Shown here in pieces: positions 12,393-23,208 of a stretch of DNA of 64,000 bases. A model generated the notes under the pieces. It searched no databases. It had not been told where the DNA came from and was given only the letters and a program-made list of their open reading frames with translations. Position numbers and translations under genes: made by a program. This stretch comes from Apostichopus japonicus. Taxonomy: Eukaryota > Echinodermata > Holothuroidea > Aspidochirotida > Stichopodidae. Every line of letters begins with the position of its first letter. Position 1 is the stretch's first letter. The stretch spans positions 17,907,898-17,971,897 of the forward strand of contig NC_092577.1 of assembly GCF_037975245.1 (NCBI RefSeq). Reading direction: 5' to 3'.

Positions 12393-15300
12393 GATATTAT
12401 ATTCCTGGCCTAGCATAATCCTGTTTTATATCCCCACAGAATTGTTTAAGAAATACTGCCATTTTTTTCTGATTAGTAGTCCTCAATAAGGATGCCAGCT
12501 TTTTATATATTTCATACTGAGCAGAAACAACTGTGTTAATGTTACCACTTTCATTTACAGTATAGGCTTCAATGAGCACAAAAAATGTGGGACCAGCCTG
12601 CTGTTGGTTAAAATGATAAATCATGGCTAGCTTGCACTTCTTGTTTTATATCCCCACCAAATTGTTTTACAATTAAAATCTGCTTAGTTTTACCCAATTA
12701 GTATAGTCCTAACAGGGGTGGCAGCTTTATAAATACTAGGTAGAAGCAGCTGTCTTCTCAGTTTCCACAAACATTTACAGTAGGATCTAATAAGAACAGA
12801 AAATGTGGGACCACCGAACCTGTCAACCTGCTGTTAATAACTTTAAAGGGTAGTTTCTGGACTTGCACTTAGTTTTTGTATTCCCACAGAATTTTTTTAA
12901 CAAATGTGCTAAGCTTAACTTAATTAGTAGTACTTAACAGGGGTATAGCAGCTTGATATGTAATATATACTGGGAAGCAACTATTGTCAGTTAACACTTT
13001 CCTTTACTGTAGGATCAAATGAGCACCAAAAATGTGGGACCAACCTGCTGTTGGGTAAAATGGAGAATTCCTGGCCTTGCACTTCTTGTTTTATAACAGG
13101 GGTAGCAGCTTCATATATACTGGGTAGAAGCAGCTGTGTTTTTAGTTTCCACAAACATTTACAGTACGATCTAATAAGAACAGAAAATGTGGGACCACCG
13201 AACCTGTCAACCTGCTGTTAATAACTTTAAAGGGTAGTTTCTGGACTTGCACTTACTTTTTGTATTCCCACAGAATTTTTTTAACAAATGTGCTAAGCTT
13301 AACTTAATTAGTAGTACTAAACAGGGGTATAGCAGCTTGATATGTATTATATACTGGGAAGCAACTGTATTGTCAGTTAACACTTTCATTTATGGTAGGA
13401 TCAAATGAGCACAAAAAATGTGGGACCAACCTGCTGTTGGGTAAAATGGAGAATTCCTGGCCTTGCACTTCTTGTTTTACACCCCTACAGAAGTGTTCAA
13501 CAAAATCTGTTGAGTTTTACTCAGTTAGTTTTCCTAACATAGTTGGCAGCTACTTGTTGTACCAAATGTGCTGAGTTTTACTTTATTAATAGTCCTACAC
13601 AGGGTACAGCAGTTTGATATAAACTGGGAAGCAACTGTATTGTCAGAATTATCACATATATTTACAGTAGACTCAAATGAGCACAGACAATTGTGGGACC
13701 AACCTGCTGTGTGTTCTGTGCACAGAAGTGTTTAACAAAATCTGCTAAGTTTGACTCTATTACTAGTCCTAGCATGGTTGGCAGCTTTATATGCACTTAC
13801 TGGGCAGATGCCCACCAACATTCTGTTCCCAACATTCTGTTCCCACCAACATTTACAGTAGGCCCCAATGAGCACAGAAAATGTGGGACCATTTAACCTG
13901 TGGATATATACAGTATATAGTTAAAGATAATTCCTGACTCAGCACTTCGTTTTTTATATCCCCACAGAATTGTTTAAGAAATAATGCTTCGTTTTTTTTT
14001 TCGATTAGCAGTTCTCAACAAGGATGACAGTTTTATAGGTATTTCATACTGGGCAGAATTACCAACAATGTTATCAGTTTCCACTTTAAACACTATTCAC
14101 ATGGCTAAAATGAGCACAGAAATTGTGGGACCATGCAACCTGCTGCATATAGTTGTAAGGGTATTTTTGGCCTTGCACCTCATGTTTTATATTCCCACAG
14201 GATTATTTTACTAAAATCTGCTTAGTTTTCCTCAATTAGTAGTGTTGATGCTCCATCGTAATTTTACAAAGTAATATGACAGAGTAACAGTTTTTCCTTC
14301 TCTGTTACAGAACGGAAGATGGGTTGATGAAATTGCGTGCTTGCAGAATACAGATGGACAGAAACGAATTGACTCTGAGTTGATGTATAACAAGAAATGC
14401 AAAATTGCAAATGGTAGTGAAAGTGCCCAAATATATGTTGGTGCATTAAATGGCAATCCAGTAGCTGTTAAAAGGATAAAGATCTTTTACAAAATGAGCA
14501 AATCATTTCTAATATTGTGGCAGAAAAGTCAATGAGTCATGTGCTCCCACTTCTTTGTAGTAAAGAAGATGATGATTTTGCATACTTGGTGTCTCCTCTG
14601 TGTGAGTGGAATTTGCAAGAAGTTGTTGAAGATAGCAACTGCCCATTGAAAGGTTCATTGTCAACTGAAAGGAGATGGCAGCTTTGTAAAGAGTTTCTTC
14701 TTGGTCTGCAAGAATTACATGAAGCTGGCATCATGCACCGAGATATAAAACCAACAAATATTCTACTTGGTAAGTGACAATCACAAAATAATTATATGAA
14801 CTCATACAGTTTAACTCTCTACTACAAAATCTGATATGAGACTATGAAAAAGAACTTCACTAACTGTACTTCAAGTTTGACTAATCTCTAGCTGTACCAA
14901 TTTATTAAAAGAGCCTTGAATTTTGCACCATTTGAGTAATAAAATAAAATTTTAATACTTTTTTTCCAACTCCATACAATTTCAGATGTCACAGGGAAGT
15001 TACTTGTGGCAGATTTTGGGATAAGTCCACAGCTCTTTGGCAAATCATCAGTCGTAACGTCTGCGGTGGGAACATTGTGTTGGATGGCCAGTGAAGCCAT
15101 AGGAGGTGACAGGACAAGATACACAATGGCATCTGACATTCAGGTATGAAAATGTTTCTACATTTTTTCCTATTCTCAAAGACTATCAGCCAATTAACCA
15201 TTTCACATTCATTGGCATTTAATTACTATCAAAATGCCCAAATACACTTAAAAAGAATTCTGAAATCACTATAATGCACTTAAAATAAGTAAAACTCCCA

Positions 15301-18300
15301 AAAAATAGTATATACGGTTCAAAAAATTGCACCTTTCATGCGTACCATCCAATCAGATCTTCACAATGACAAATTTCTTTGACCAAAATTTTGCTCTTTC
15401 GTTATAGTAGTATGATCCAATTAAGAAAAATATTAAGACCAAAACAATATGAGATTTGTTATTTCTGTCTTCAAACAACAATGCAGCAGCTCGGTTTGGC
15501 TTCAGCACATGCCCATAGGGAATGTTTTATCCAAAACAGCAACTTTACAAGGTTTTGTATGAAAACAGAGATATGGACAGTGATTACTTGTTGAACTCAT
15601 GGTCTCAACTTTTAACATGCTTAAAATTTTCCAACCAGTCAAAATTATGGAAAAGAAGTACATCAATGTCAACAAGGGATATAAACCTAGCTATCATCAA
15701 TAAAAGAGATCAGTTGATTTCTTGAACCATTATCTGTAAGTTTCTTGTGTATACTGTACATACAAACGCATAATCTGAGACTTAATAGCTCCAGTCTTTA
15801 AATATCTGCTGAGCCTGTATTGGCCCCAACTATATAGCAACTGCTATCACTAATATTTTGGTGTGGTATAATGCTGACAAAATTGTTAGAAGTTAACCCT
15901 GATTATTCTTGTATTAGTTACAGCTTTGGAAAAGAAAGATGTTTGCCTTTTAATAATTGATTGAGACTTCAGGTTGAAATTCTTTTATTGAAATCATAAC
16001 TTGATTTGTTATGTAATTTTGTTGTTAGTTCATTTTAAATAATTTGTAATCCTGATCCCTGCATATATATTCATTCCAGTTTGTATGTTGTTAAACATGA
16101 TTTCAATTTCATTTCACAAACCGCTCTTTTTACATTTTTTTCAATCTTCCCTTTTTCAATTATCTGTGACTTTAGATTTACATATTTTTTATTGTTGCGA
16201 GTATCCTAATTCCCGTTTATATAAAGCAATAAGGTTTTACTCACATACTTACTTAACACTTATAACTTAAAGAATAGGATTGGTCAAATGAAAATGGTAA
16301 ATAATTAAACTAATCTTTTTACGTACCTCCGTTTAGTGAAAATCTGTTTACCTACTGTAGCACTTAGAACACGACATGGAGATCATATGAAATTATGTAA
16401 GTATGTCAGAAACCTGTTTATTAAATTCATGAGATGAAGGTGCATGGGGTAATTATACAAGTTCACGAAATGTAAGGGGATCTTTACCAATTGCATGGTT
16501 ACAACATGCTTGACACTCAAGTGAACATGTACTACAGCTACCATATGACAATCATTGCTCTCATTTGCCTTATTTAGAATGCTGGATGCCTACTATACTA
16601 CATATTGAGTGATGGTCACATGCCATATGAAACCTGTTTTCCATATCATCTGCAACCTCATGGCATACTGAGAAATAGACAAAATAATGACTACAGTCTT
16701 CACCACATTCCCAGCTCATCAGTATATGGAATTGCAGAGATGCTGCATCCTGAACCTAACAACCGTCCAAGTATTGAAGCCTGCCTCCAATTATTTCGGG
16801 GTAAGTAGTCAGGCTTAATAATTTATCATATATCATCTTATGCCACTCATTCCATCATCAGGCGGTTAATTACCACAGGTAAAATATCATTATCCAATCC
16901 CCTAAAAAATTTTGATGGCATCAATGTACAACACTATCTGTTTGAAGTGTTCTAGCATTGAGCAAAAATGAGAATATAACAGTTCAGTGGCATATTTCAT
17001 CTCTTTCTCTGTAAAACAAATATGAAAAAATAATAATAAGGAAAGGTTGTCTATAATCAACAACTGTAAGAAATATATATTATGAAAGATCCACATGAAC
17101 ACTGCTAGCCCACATTTATCTCAAGTGTTCAGTACAGAACAGTCAGTTGTTCTACTAATGTACAAAATGCTATAGCTGTGAACATGTACATGACAATCCG
17201 CAATTAACAAATCTTCAATTTCCCCCCTCCCCCTGTTTTCTTGACTCAAAGGCAGCGGACTCCCTGTTGTTACTCTCGAGTGTGAGGTTTTTGGTAAAAT
17301 AACCGAGTCCATTCACTGTAAACGAGGGGGGGGGGTGAAAAGTAGGATGAAAGTAGGATCAACATTTTCAAGGAAACAACAAAAGTATGATTTTGTAGAC
17401 CAAAAGTAGGATATTTGCCGGCTTTCAGTGGTATAGTTGTCATCGATACTCACAAATGCTGATGGCACTATACTGCTTATTTAGACATTGTTTTCCCTAT
17501 ATACTCACAGCATTTACCATTATCTACTGTTTAGTCCAGAGTTGGTGGTACTCATCAGTTTTTCCCCTGGATTAATGTTTGAGTGCACTGATTGCTGTCC
17601 TGGGAAGGGGTCAAAGGGGAGGTCTCTCCCTGTCCTTAGATAATTTTTTTTTTTTTATTGATGGTGCTCAGATGGCAGATTATGCTACTTCAAACACTGA
17701 CCTAGTCTAGTATTTCCAGAATGTGCATGCGCCTATGTTTTTCAAAGCTATCAATTTTTAAATTGCTTAAAGGAGATGTGTGAAATTCAAAATTACATTG
17801 TAAGGAACCATTCTTATCCTCCATGAACAGACAACGCAATAAAATGTGTTATATGATATGAATGTAGTGATAATCTCATGTTTCATTATAGCCAGATTAA
17901 ATATGTACTTTTTCAAATTGTTTTATGAACCAAAATATAATGTTTAACCAGCTGTTTCGTATGTAGAAACTAATCTGGTATCTCTTTAATGGTGAATATT
18001 TGTCTTTCATAGTATTAGTTACTTTTGCCTTTGTAGAAAACTCTCCTGGTGATGACTCTACAGAAGAACAGGTTGAAACAACAAAGGGGAAACGATTTCT
18101 TGACATGGATCAAGAAATAGATGACGCAGCAGATTCTACTGATCAAAAAATGGTTAGTAATGAAGTATTTAGAACTGGACACTGCACACAATAAGCTTAC
18201 AGCAATTTTCCAAACCTAATAGTACTGAATGTTGTTCTGTAGTGATGATTGAATCATTTGTGACATATCAATTACATCCTTTTGATGTTGAAGAATGTGG

Positions 18301-21300
18301 AATCATTAATAACTCCATTCACTACTGACAAGCTTGCGCCTAGTCATCTATGTCCTTTGATGAACTACATTCAGTATCAGCTGAACTAAACATGATGCAG
18401 CCATGTATTGCTACTTAAAGGTCTGCTGTATAGACCCCAAGTATAGCACGCTACCACAAAAAATTTAAGATTACATTATCAAGCTGCCTTGGTATTAATA
18501 TGACCTCTCTTTTACCAATTAGTCTGCAATGCCTGCCACGTATTTTTTCTTGTATGAGGGTCTTAACGTTGTATGATATTACTACTGTAGACATGTATAA
18601 GGACATATTTCCACACAGTGTTTACACAAAGATGTCATGGTGTTAAGCTATGCAGGCTAATTGTAGAGCCTGAGGTCATTTTACCACTGTGGTGGGTCGA
18701 TTACGTAATCATAAAACTTTCCTAGCTAGAGCGTGTTATAATTAGGCGCAATAAAGCAGATCTTTCAAGTTGAACATAAAATCTAATGGACTGTACATAA
18801 GAAATTTCAGCATGCACATGGAGAATCCCAGATGCTACTTGAGCACTCTCTATGCTTGTTAAGTTGCAACATTTCATAAACTTGCACATATTTTCTCTGT
18901 GTCAAAACTTACAAATTTTAGAAATATAATAACCAATTCATTGTTAAATATTGCCTAATTATAACACAGTAAAAACTCAAGACAATCTTTGAGTCACGCG
19001 CATGCATTCAGATGCCCACAATCGCTTATAGGGCATAGACCAATGCATTCATGTCACGGAACTTTACACTATGGTGATTGCATAATTTCAACTAATATTA
19101 CTATAAGGCAGTGAAATTTTGACTATGTTTGCTGCAGCCATCATGAGTACAAGCATATATGGAGTCTATGCAGAAGAGAATTGAAAGTCTTCTTTGGGGC
19201 AATGCTTTGTAGTTTCTGAACATAGGGTATCTGGTATACTTGACTATATGCTCTTCCCCAGCAGAACAGCAAGTTCAGAGTATTAGCTGCCTTTTGTATT
19301 GCCCAAAAAGATGCTTGAATTCAAATATGCATGGTCACATTTGTCAAATGTTAACAAATGATAACATATCTTTACTAAGTTTACTATAAACTGTATGGTT
19401 ACATTTCCCCCCAGAAACATTCAATTATCGAATGTGAAGTTTTCTAAGACCTAACAAATATTTTGAAGAGTGAAAACTTCTGGTAAAGTACTTCTAGAAA
19501 CTTTTAAGCACTGTTAGCATGCTAAAATTTGGGGCCAACACAGATGACCTTTAAATCTGCCAACTGCAATTCCTACTTGTTGAAGTATAGCTACTGCAGA
19601 TGATGTGAACATCATGTGAGTTCTGAATTCATACCAACACAGCTTTTGTAAGGTACATTTTATGTCACTTTTTTTGAAATTCTTTGTTGCCCAGTCTAGC
19701 TGTCTTGAGGGTGAAGAAAGCACAGAAGAAAGTGATGCAAGCTTGTGGGAAGACTAATGAAAAAGACCTGCCATCAACAAGCAAAGCATCTGAAAATCTT
19801 AAAGGGGAAGACAACTTTCCTTATGTGGCATCTGCTTGCACCATGAAAAGAGGAAAAAGAAAGTGGGACCAACATGCATTTTGCCTCTACTGTGGAGAAA
19901 GGCAGACCAAACTTTTCCGCCACCTCAGACGAATCCACCCCGAGGAACTCCTAGTAGCTGAAGCAATGGTGAAAGATGAAAGCAGCCCAAGAAAGAAAAA
20001 GTCAAAAGGTAATCCTGTATGGAGGAAAATTAAAAAGTTAGGTACTCATGAACATAACCAAAAAGTATACAAGGGAGAGGCTAGAGAGCTCATGGTCTCA
20101 AAGCGCCCACAGCATGGAGCGAGCACTGATATTGATCAGTTTGTTCCTTGCAGTGACTGTGTTGGATATTACAATGTCAGCAGTCTCTGGGTTCACAAGA
20201 AAAGCTGCAATGCCAGAAAATTAGCAGATCAAGAAGGGAATCACCATGTCAAATCAGGCCGCAGCTTGATGTGTTGATGTGGGCCAAAACCACCTTGATA
20301 AAACTAACTCATCCAAGAAAGGAGACACTTGCAGAGAAAAGATGAGAACTATTGCCAAAGTGCTAAGTGCAGCCAGAAATATTCAGCCAAACATTAAGGC
20401 TGCTGCTGACTTGATAAGCCCAAGCAGCTTTCATGTTGTGGTTGAGGCCACCCGCAAAATAAGTCGATATAACGAGCAGTCTCAAGTCCACGGAAGTTAT
20501 TCCAGTGCTTTGAAGATTAAGTATTTGCTCCGCAGAGACACTGCTAAGTCTTTAATAGCAAATCCAATCTTAAAGTCAAAACAACCGGAGAAAGTGACAG
20601 AAGTGGATAACTTCCTTTTACTAAGAGACAGTGACTGGAATGTTAAAGTAACAGCATCTGCTCTAAGACAAAGGAATGAACTAACATGGAAGAAACCACA
20701 GCTTCTGCCACTTACTGAGGACTGTCTGAAGTTCGACCAACACTTACTGACAATGGAGAAGGCAGTAAAAACCAAAATTAAAAGTGAAGGGATGACATCA
20801 TCAAACTACAGAGAACTTGCACGACTTACACTGACTCAGCTAGTGTTCTTCAATCGACGAAGACCTCGAGAGGTAGAGGTCCTACTAATTGATGACTTCT
20901 GTACACAAATGAAGAACAAACAAGCAGTTCAAGATGAGGTAGCAAAGGCCCTATCTCTGTCTGAGAAACTCGCAATGAAGCGGTTAGATGTGCTGATGGT
21001 AAGGGGCAAAAGAGGTAGAGGTGTACCAATACTGCTCACTGAAAACACAAAGGAGAGCATAGAGATGATTGTTGTCTATCACAAAGAACAGAAACACAAA
21101 GCAAAGTATGTATTTGCGAGGGTCAGTCTAGATGCTACCACTCCTTTAAGGGCCGGGGACACAATAAGGGAACTAGCTGGATTGAAGCATCCAGAAAACC
21201 TCCGTTGTACGAAACTGCGGAAACACATTGCCACTTTGTCACAACTTCTTGGGTTGAAAGATCATGAGCTAGAGCAACTAGCTAACCATATGGGTCACAA

Positions 21301-21744
21301 TATTGCTGTTCATCGTGAGTATTATAGGCTACCACAGGAGACAATGTTGCTGGCTAAGATGAGCAAATTGTTGTGCCTCACTGAGAAAGGCCAAGTGCAT
21401 CAACATTGTGGAGAGTCTGTAGACGAAATATCCATCAATTCAGAGGATGAAGACAGAGGTTCTCCAGATTCGGATGAAGGGATATAAGACAAAAACTTCA
21501 AGATCGTACAACAGATGGACCAAACAAGAAGAAGATTTCTTATTTGCACAGCCTGAGATTAAACAATTCCTAAAGACCAAAACAACCCCCGGTAAAATGG
21601 TTGGAGAGCTTCTGAAAAACACGAAGTAGAGGACTACTAAAGAACAAATCTTGGAAAGACATAAAAAACAAAATACACAATAAGAATCGGCTTGAGAAAT
21701 CCAGAATGATGAAACAAGAGTCAAAAAGATGTACCAGAAAGTAA
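6288..21744 (+). CDS. Composite gene: SET + kinase + zinc finger + tyrosine-recombinase-like + SANT-like (disrupted)
   Basis: Proposed spliced gene with exons at 6288-6396, 8111-8264, 9913-10120, 10948-11028, 14311-14769, 14986-15143, 16578-16800, 18037-18152 and 19695-21744. Exit/entry phases agree at each junction: 1, 2, 0, 0, 1, 0, 1, 0. The fourth exon must use an internal acceptor. The order would be a KMT5A-like SET methyltransferase, a Gln/Pro-rich linker, an IRE1/RNase-L-like Ser/Thr kinase, an acidic linker, a CxxC...HxxxxH finger, a tyrosine-recombinase-like domain and a SANT-like tail. Breaks are a 1-nt loss in the first kinase exon (about 14482), a frame change near 19755, a stop with frame change near 20277, and two frame changes in the tail after 21487. 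Seen: domains, phases, strand. Inferred: that this is one transcript rather than two or three neighbouring genes. A nuclear chromatin/DNA role is plausible. It may be a captured-domain mobile element or a host gene derived from one. Confidence 0.6.
8111..8264 (+). CDS. Exon 2, N-terminal half of the SET domain
   Basis: The acceptor TTACAG precedes a frame reading [20 protein letters not shown] then [10 protein letters not shown] and a YFFQH-type strand. This aligns with the N-terminal part of KMT5A (SETD8/PR-Set7) SET domains (GRGV..., G(D/E)F(V/L)VEYxG, YYFQ). The GRGV segment contributes to S-adenosylmethionine binding in the family. It leaves in phase 2 at CTTG|GTAAGT. Confidence 0.85.
9913..10120 (+). 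CDS. Exon 3, C-terminal half of the SET domain
   Basis: It reads CIDATPEP.. then [32 protein letters not shown] and LYDYG. These are the KMT5A-family blocks: xDAT, GRLxNH (cofactor/pseudoknot), the PHLxLxAxxDI strand and the catalytic-pocket YDYG. The usual NHS is NHG here. The acceptor is TATTTTAG at 9911-9912; an AG 14 nt upstream would put a stop in frame. It ends in phase 0 at AAAAG|GTAAGT. Family activity is lysine mono-methylation; substrate unknown here. Confidence 0.85.
10948..11028 (+). CDS. Exon 4, Gln/Pro/Asn-rich linker (alternative acceptor)
   Basis: The frame reads [20 protein letters not shown] and on to PSAN before the donor AAT|GTAAGC. A stronger-looking acceptor at 10889 would enter this frame in the wrong phase after exon 3 and hit a stop. 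The internal acceptor AATCCAG|CCT keeps phase 0 in and phase 0 out, which matches both neighbours. No domain; probably a disordered linker between SET and kinase. Confidence 0.45.
11155..11294 (+). pseudogene. Duplicated, probably unused copy of exon 4
   Basis: About 200 bp after exon 4, a second segment encodes [20 protein letters not shown], nearly the same peptide as exon 4 ([20 protein letters not shown]). Its donor, ACTT|GTGAGT, leaves in phase 1, which would create a stop when joined to the kinase exon. It is likely a degenerate tandem exon copy or a mutually exclusive/alternative terminal exon. Its flanking intron sequence is the start of the ~225-bp array that follows. Confidence 0.5.
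11320..14240 (+). repeat. Array of degenerate ~225-bp intronic units
   Basis: Units carry the words ATGAGCACAGAAAATGTGGGACC and AACCTGCTGTT. They are followed by a segment ending TCCCACAG or CCCACAGAATTGTTTAA, then ACAGGGGTAGCAGCTT. The GTGGGACC word falls at about 11346, 11573, 11753, 12585, 12804, 13033, 13188, 13419, 13693, 13883 and 14124, mostly 155-275 bp apart. The pairs 12804/13033 and 13188/13419 form a recent ~385-bp duplication. Every unit contains splice-acceptor-like TTTACAG or CCCACAG words. No coding function seen. It sits in the intron before the kinase exons. Confidence 0.75.
12035..12392. repeat. TATATG/TGTGTATA microsatellite
   Basis: About 360 bp of alternating purine-pyrimidine TA and TG steps, with regular TGTGTG interruptions about every 20 bp in the first half and a shift to TATATG/TATATC in the second. 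It is embedded in the ~225-bp unit array. The long Tyr/Ile/Val-rich frames through it on both strands are artefacts. Confidence 0.95.
14311..14769 (+). CDS. Exon 5, kinase N-lobe to catalytic loop (1-nt frameshift)
   Basis: The acceptor TGTTACAG leads into phase 0 codons [12 protein letters not shown]. The N-lobe reads [20 protein letters not shown] then AVKRI, with the beta-3 lysine. After about 14482 the frame breaks; the next frame continues [26 protein letters not shown] and the catalytic loop [13 protein letters not shown] (HRDxKPxN). The exon is 459 nt, and its phase-1 exit needs one more base, consistent with a single-base loss. The closest known families are IRE1 and RNase L kinases (HRD(L/I)KPxNIL after a short hinge). 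All visible catalytic residues are present, so an intact allele could be active. Confidence 0.8.
14986..15143 (+). CDS. Exon 6, kinase activation segment
   Basis: Entering with G from the previous exon, it reads [20 protein letters not shown] then [14 protein letters not shown] and ASDIQ. DFG (Mg binding) is intact, and GTxxWMASEA takes the place of the usual APE, as in the IRE1/RNase-L group (GTxGWxAPE). It leaves in phase 0 at CAG|GTATGA. Confidence 0.85.
16578..16800 (+). CDS. Exon 7, kinase C-lobe
   Basis: After TATTTAG it reads [18 protein letters not shown] and later [20 protein letters not shown]. Joined to exon 6 this gives [17 protein letters not shown], which matches the SDIxSxGCxxYYxxxxGxHPF helix of IRE1-type kinases, and RPS marks the end of the kinase domain. 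It exits in phase 1 at CGGG|GTAAGT. No KEN-type nuclease domain of IRE1/RNase L was found downstream. Confidence 0.85.
16801..18036 (+). other. Intron between kinase and acidic linker
   Basis: 1.2 kb with no recognisable exon or repeat; holds C/G homopolymers near 17222 and 17325 and a poly-T tract near 17647. The other long introns of this gene (6397-8110, 8265-9912, 15144-16577, 18153-19694) likewise show no recognisable gene or RNA. Confidence 0.45.
18037..18152 (+). CDS. Exon 8, acidic linker
   Basis: With G carried from exon 7, the frame opens [20 protein letters not shown] and ends DSTDQKM before ATG|GTTAGT, phase 0. 39 codons, rich in Asp/Glu/Thr. No domain. The phase-1 match to the kinase exon and phase-0 match to the next exon support its place in the same transcript. 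Confidence 0.65.
19695..21744 (+). CDS. Exon 9, zinc finger + tyrosine-recombinase-like + SANT-like tail (frameshifted)
   Basis: Phase 0 entry reads [20 protein letters not shown], then the frame changes near 19755. A finger follows ([20 protein letters not shown], about 19875-19940), and a second Cys pair lies in [10 protein letters not shown] (about 20141). At 20277 the frame breaks, and the segment expected next (compare the paralogue at 54667-54924) is missing. The main body, 20279-21487, carries a block [12 protein letters not shown] (about 20850), then TKLRKHIAT (21209), NHMGHN (21283) and HREYYRLP (21309). This spacing resembles the R, xxxR, H and Y signature of tyrosine recombinases. 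After an acidic stretch, two other frames read [12 protein letters not shown] and [14 protein letters not shown], a SANT/Myb-like tail ending at 21744. Enzymatic identity is inferred from motif order only. Confidence 0.7.
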
Positions 21745-23003
21745 TTTTTTTGGGTGGTTATATAGTGCTTTTGATAAAACTAATTATCTCCACGTATATA
21801 TTAAAAGTGACATATGTTAAGTCAAAAATTTACCTTATTGACAAATGTTAGGCTGCACTTAAATATTGCACATGATCAAGCATATTCTGCATTCGAGCAA
21901 TGTTTTAATGACTTTGAGAAGATGGTGGGGGGAGATGGGTGGCTAGGGGGCTTTAACCATCTTCCCTTACCAAATTTGAATGTATTCATTCAGTACTCAC
22001 TAAGTATTCAAAATAAGTCTTCGAATACTTACTTCCTGCAGTGCAACAGTGCATATACTATTAGTATTTACTGTAGGATAAGTACTCAAGTACTTGTAAG
22101 TACTATTAAAATACAACTTGAAGATATGTGTCATTAAATAGGAATATGATAATAGGATATGCTGTACAATTTTCAGAAGTGTTCTCAATTTGTGGCCACT
22201 ATCACTCAATATAATCCAATAGTCCCAATTAGTCCGTTAACGTTTCCTTTGGAGTTTTATAGATACACTCTATTATACGCAGCCGTCGGGACAGGTGAAC
22301 ATGTAATGTCATTAGTAACAGCTTGAAAGATTTGTATTCTAGCACTGGCACATTATTTGGAATTAAAACTCCATGTTAAAGGTCAAAGTACACATTTTAA
22401 CAACATTATTGTATATCAAACTCAAACAGGGGTTTCATTAACTTAAACATTAATTATCAGCAGAAACAAATATTAAGCACGATCTGAACTACTCTGCATT
22501 TTGAACGGGAAGACAAACAGCATATGTTTAACAATTATGCCAATTATGATCGAGCACTTTAGGCTACAGTAGCTTATAAGTAAGTTAAGGTATTACTTAT
22601 TTATGTATTGAATAGGCAAATGGGTCTGTTACTGTTACACTTAGGCCTACATTAATAGGCTAGAATTACAGTAGAATAGTTTAGTTAAATTAGAATCAAG
22701 AGGAACAATCAAGTCCCCATATCAAGGACCCTATGGGAGCTCTAGCAAATTAACCGAAGCCACAAAAAGTCAGACCTGATTTATCCAATGCTTAAAGCAC
22801 TTGTCAAAGCATTCTTAAACTCATTCACAGTACTTGCAGCAAGTGCAATTAACTTTCTCAGACAAACCACTTCATTGGCATTCACTCATACAGTAGAGTA
22901 TATAACCCTGTTAGAATATTAATCCTATTTGGTAATTTCTGGGGTTCAAGAGTATGAGGTTTGGTACAACAACTATTAGCAACTATAGAGTTGGCAGTTG
23001 GCT
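21745..23003. other. Non-coding between the composite gene and LINE A
   Basis: AT-rich, no gene or recognised repeat. It likely holds the 3' UTR and polyadenylation site of the upstream gene, but none could be assigned with confidence. Confidence 0.4.
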
Positions 23004-23208
23004 TTCGTGGAGTGCAGACGTGTTTTTCGCTCTCGCTCTCCATCTGATAACTGTTTTTCACTGTACTGTACTGTGCTATACTTCCCGCCAGCCGGGTGTG
23101 CGCCAGTTCGTATATCGTTATCGTATATAGTCATCGTATATTGTATTTTATCCAACCTATCTTTAGTTTGTTTTGTTACTCCTCTGTGGCCCAGCCACCT
23201 TCGGTATC

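Noticed and set aside
11932-12418. Long Tyr/Ile/Val frames on both strands
   Set aside because: Pure translation of a TATATG microsatellite.
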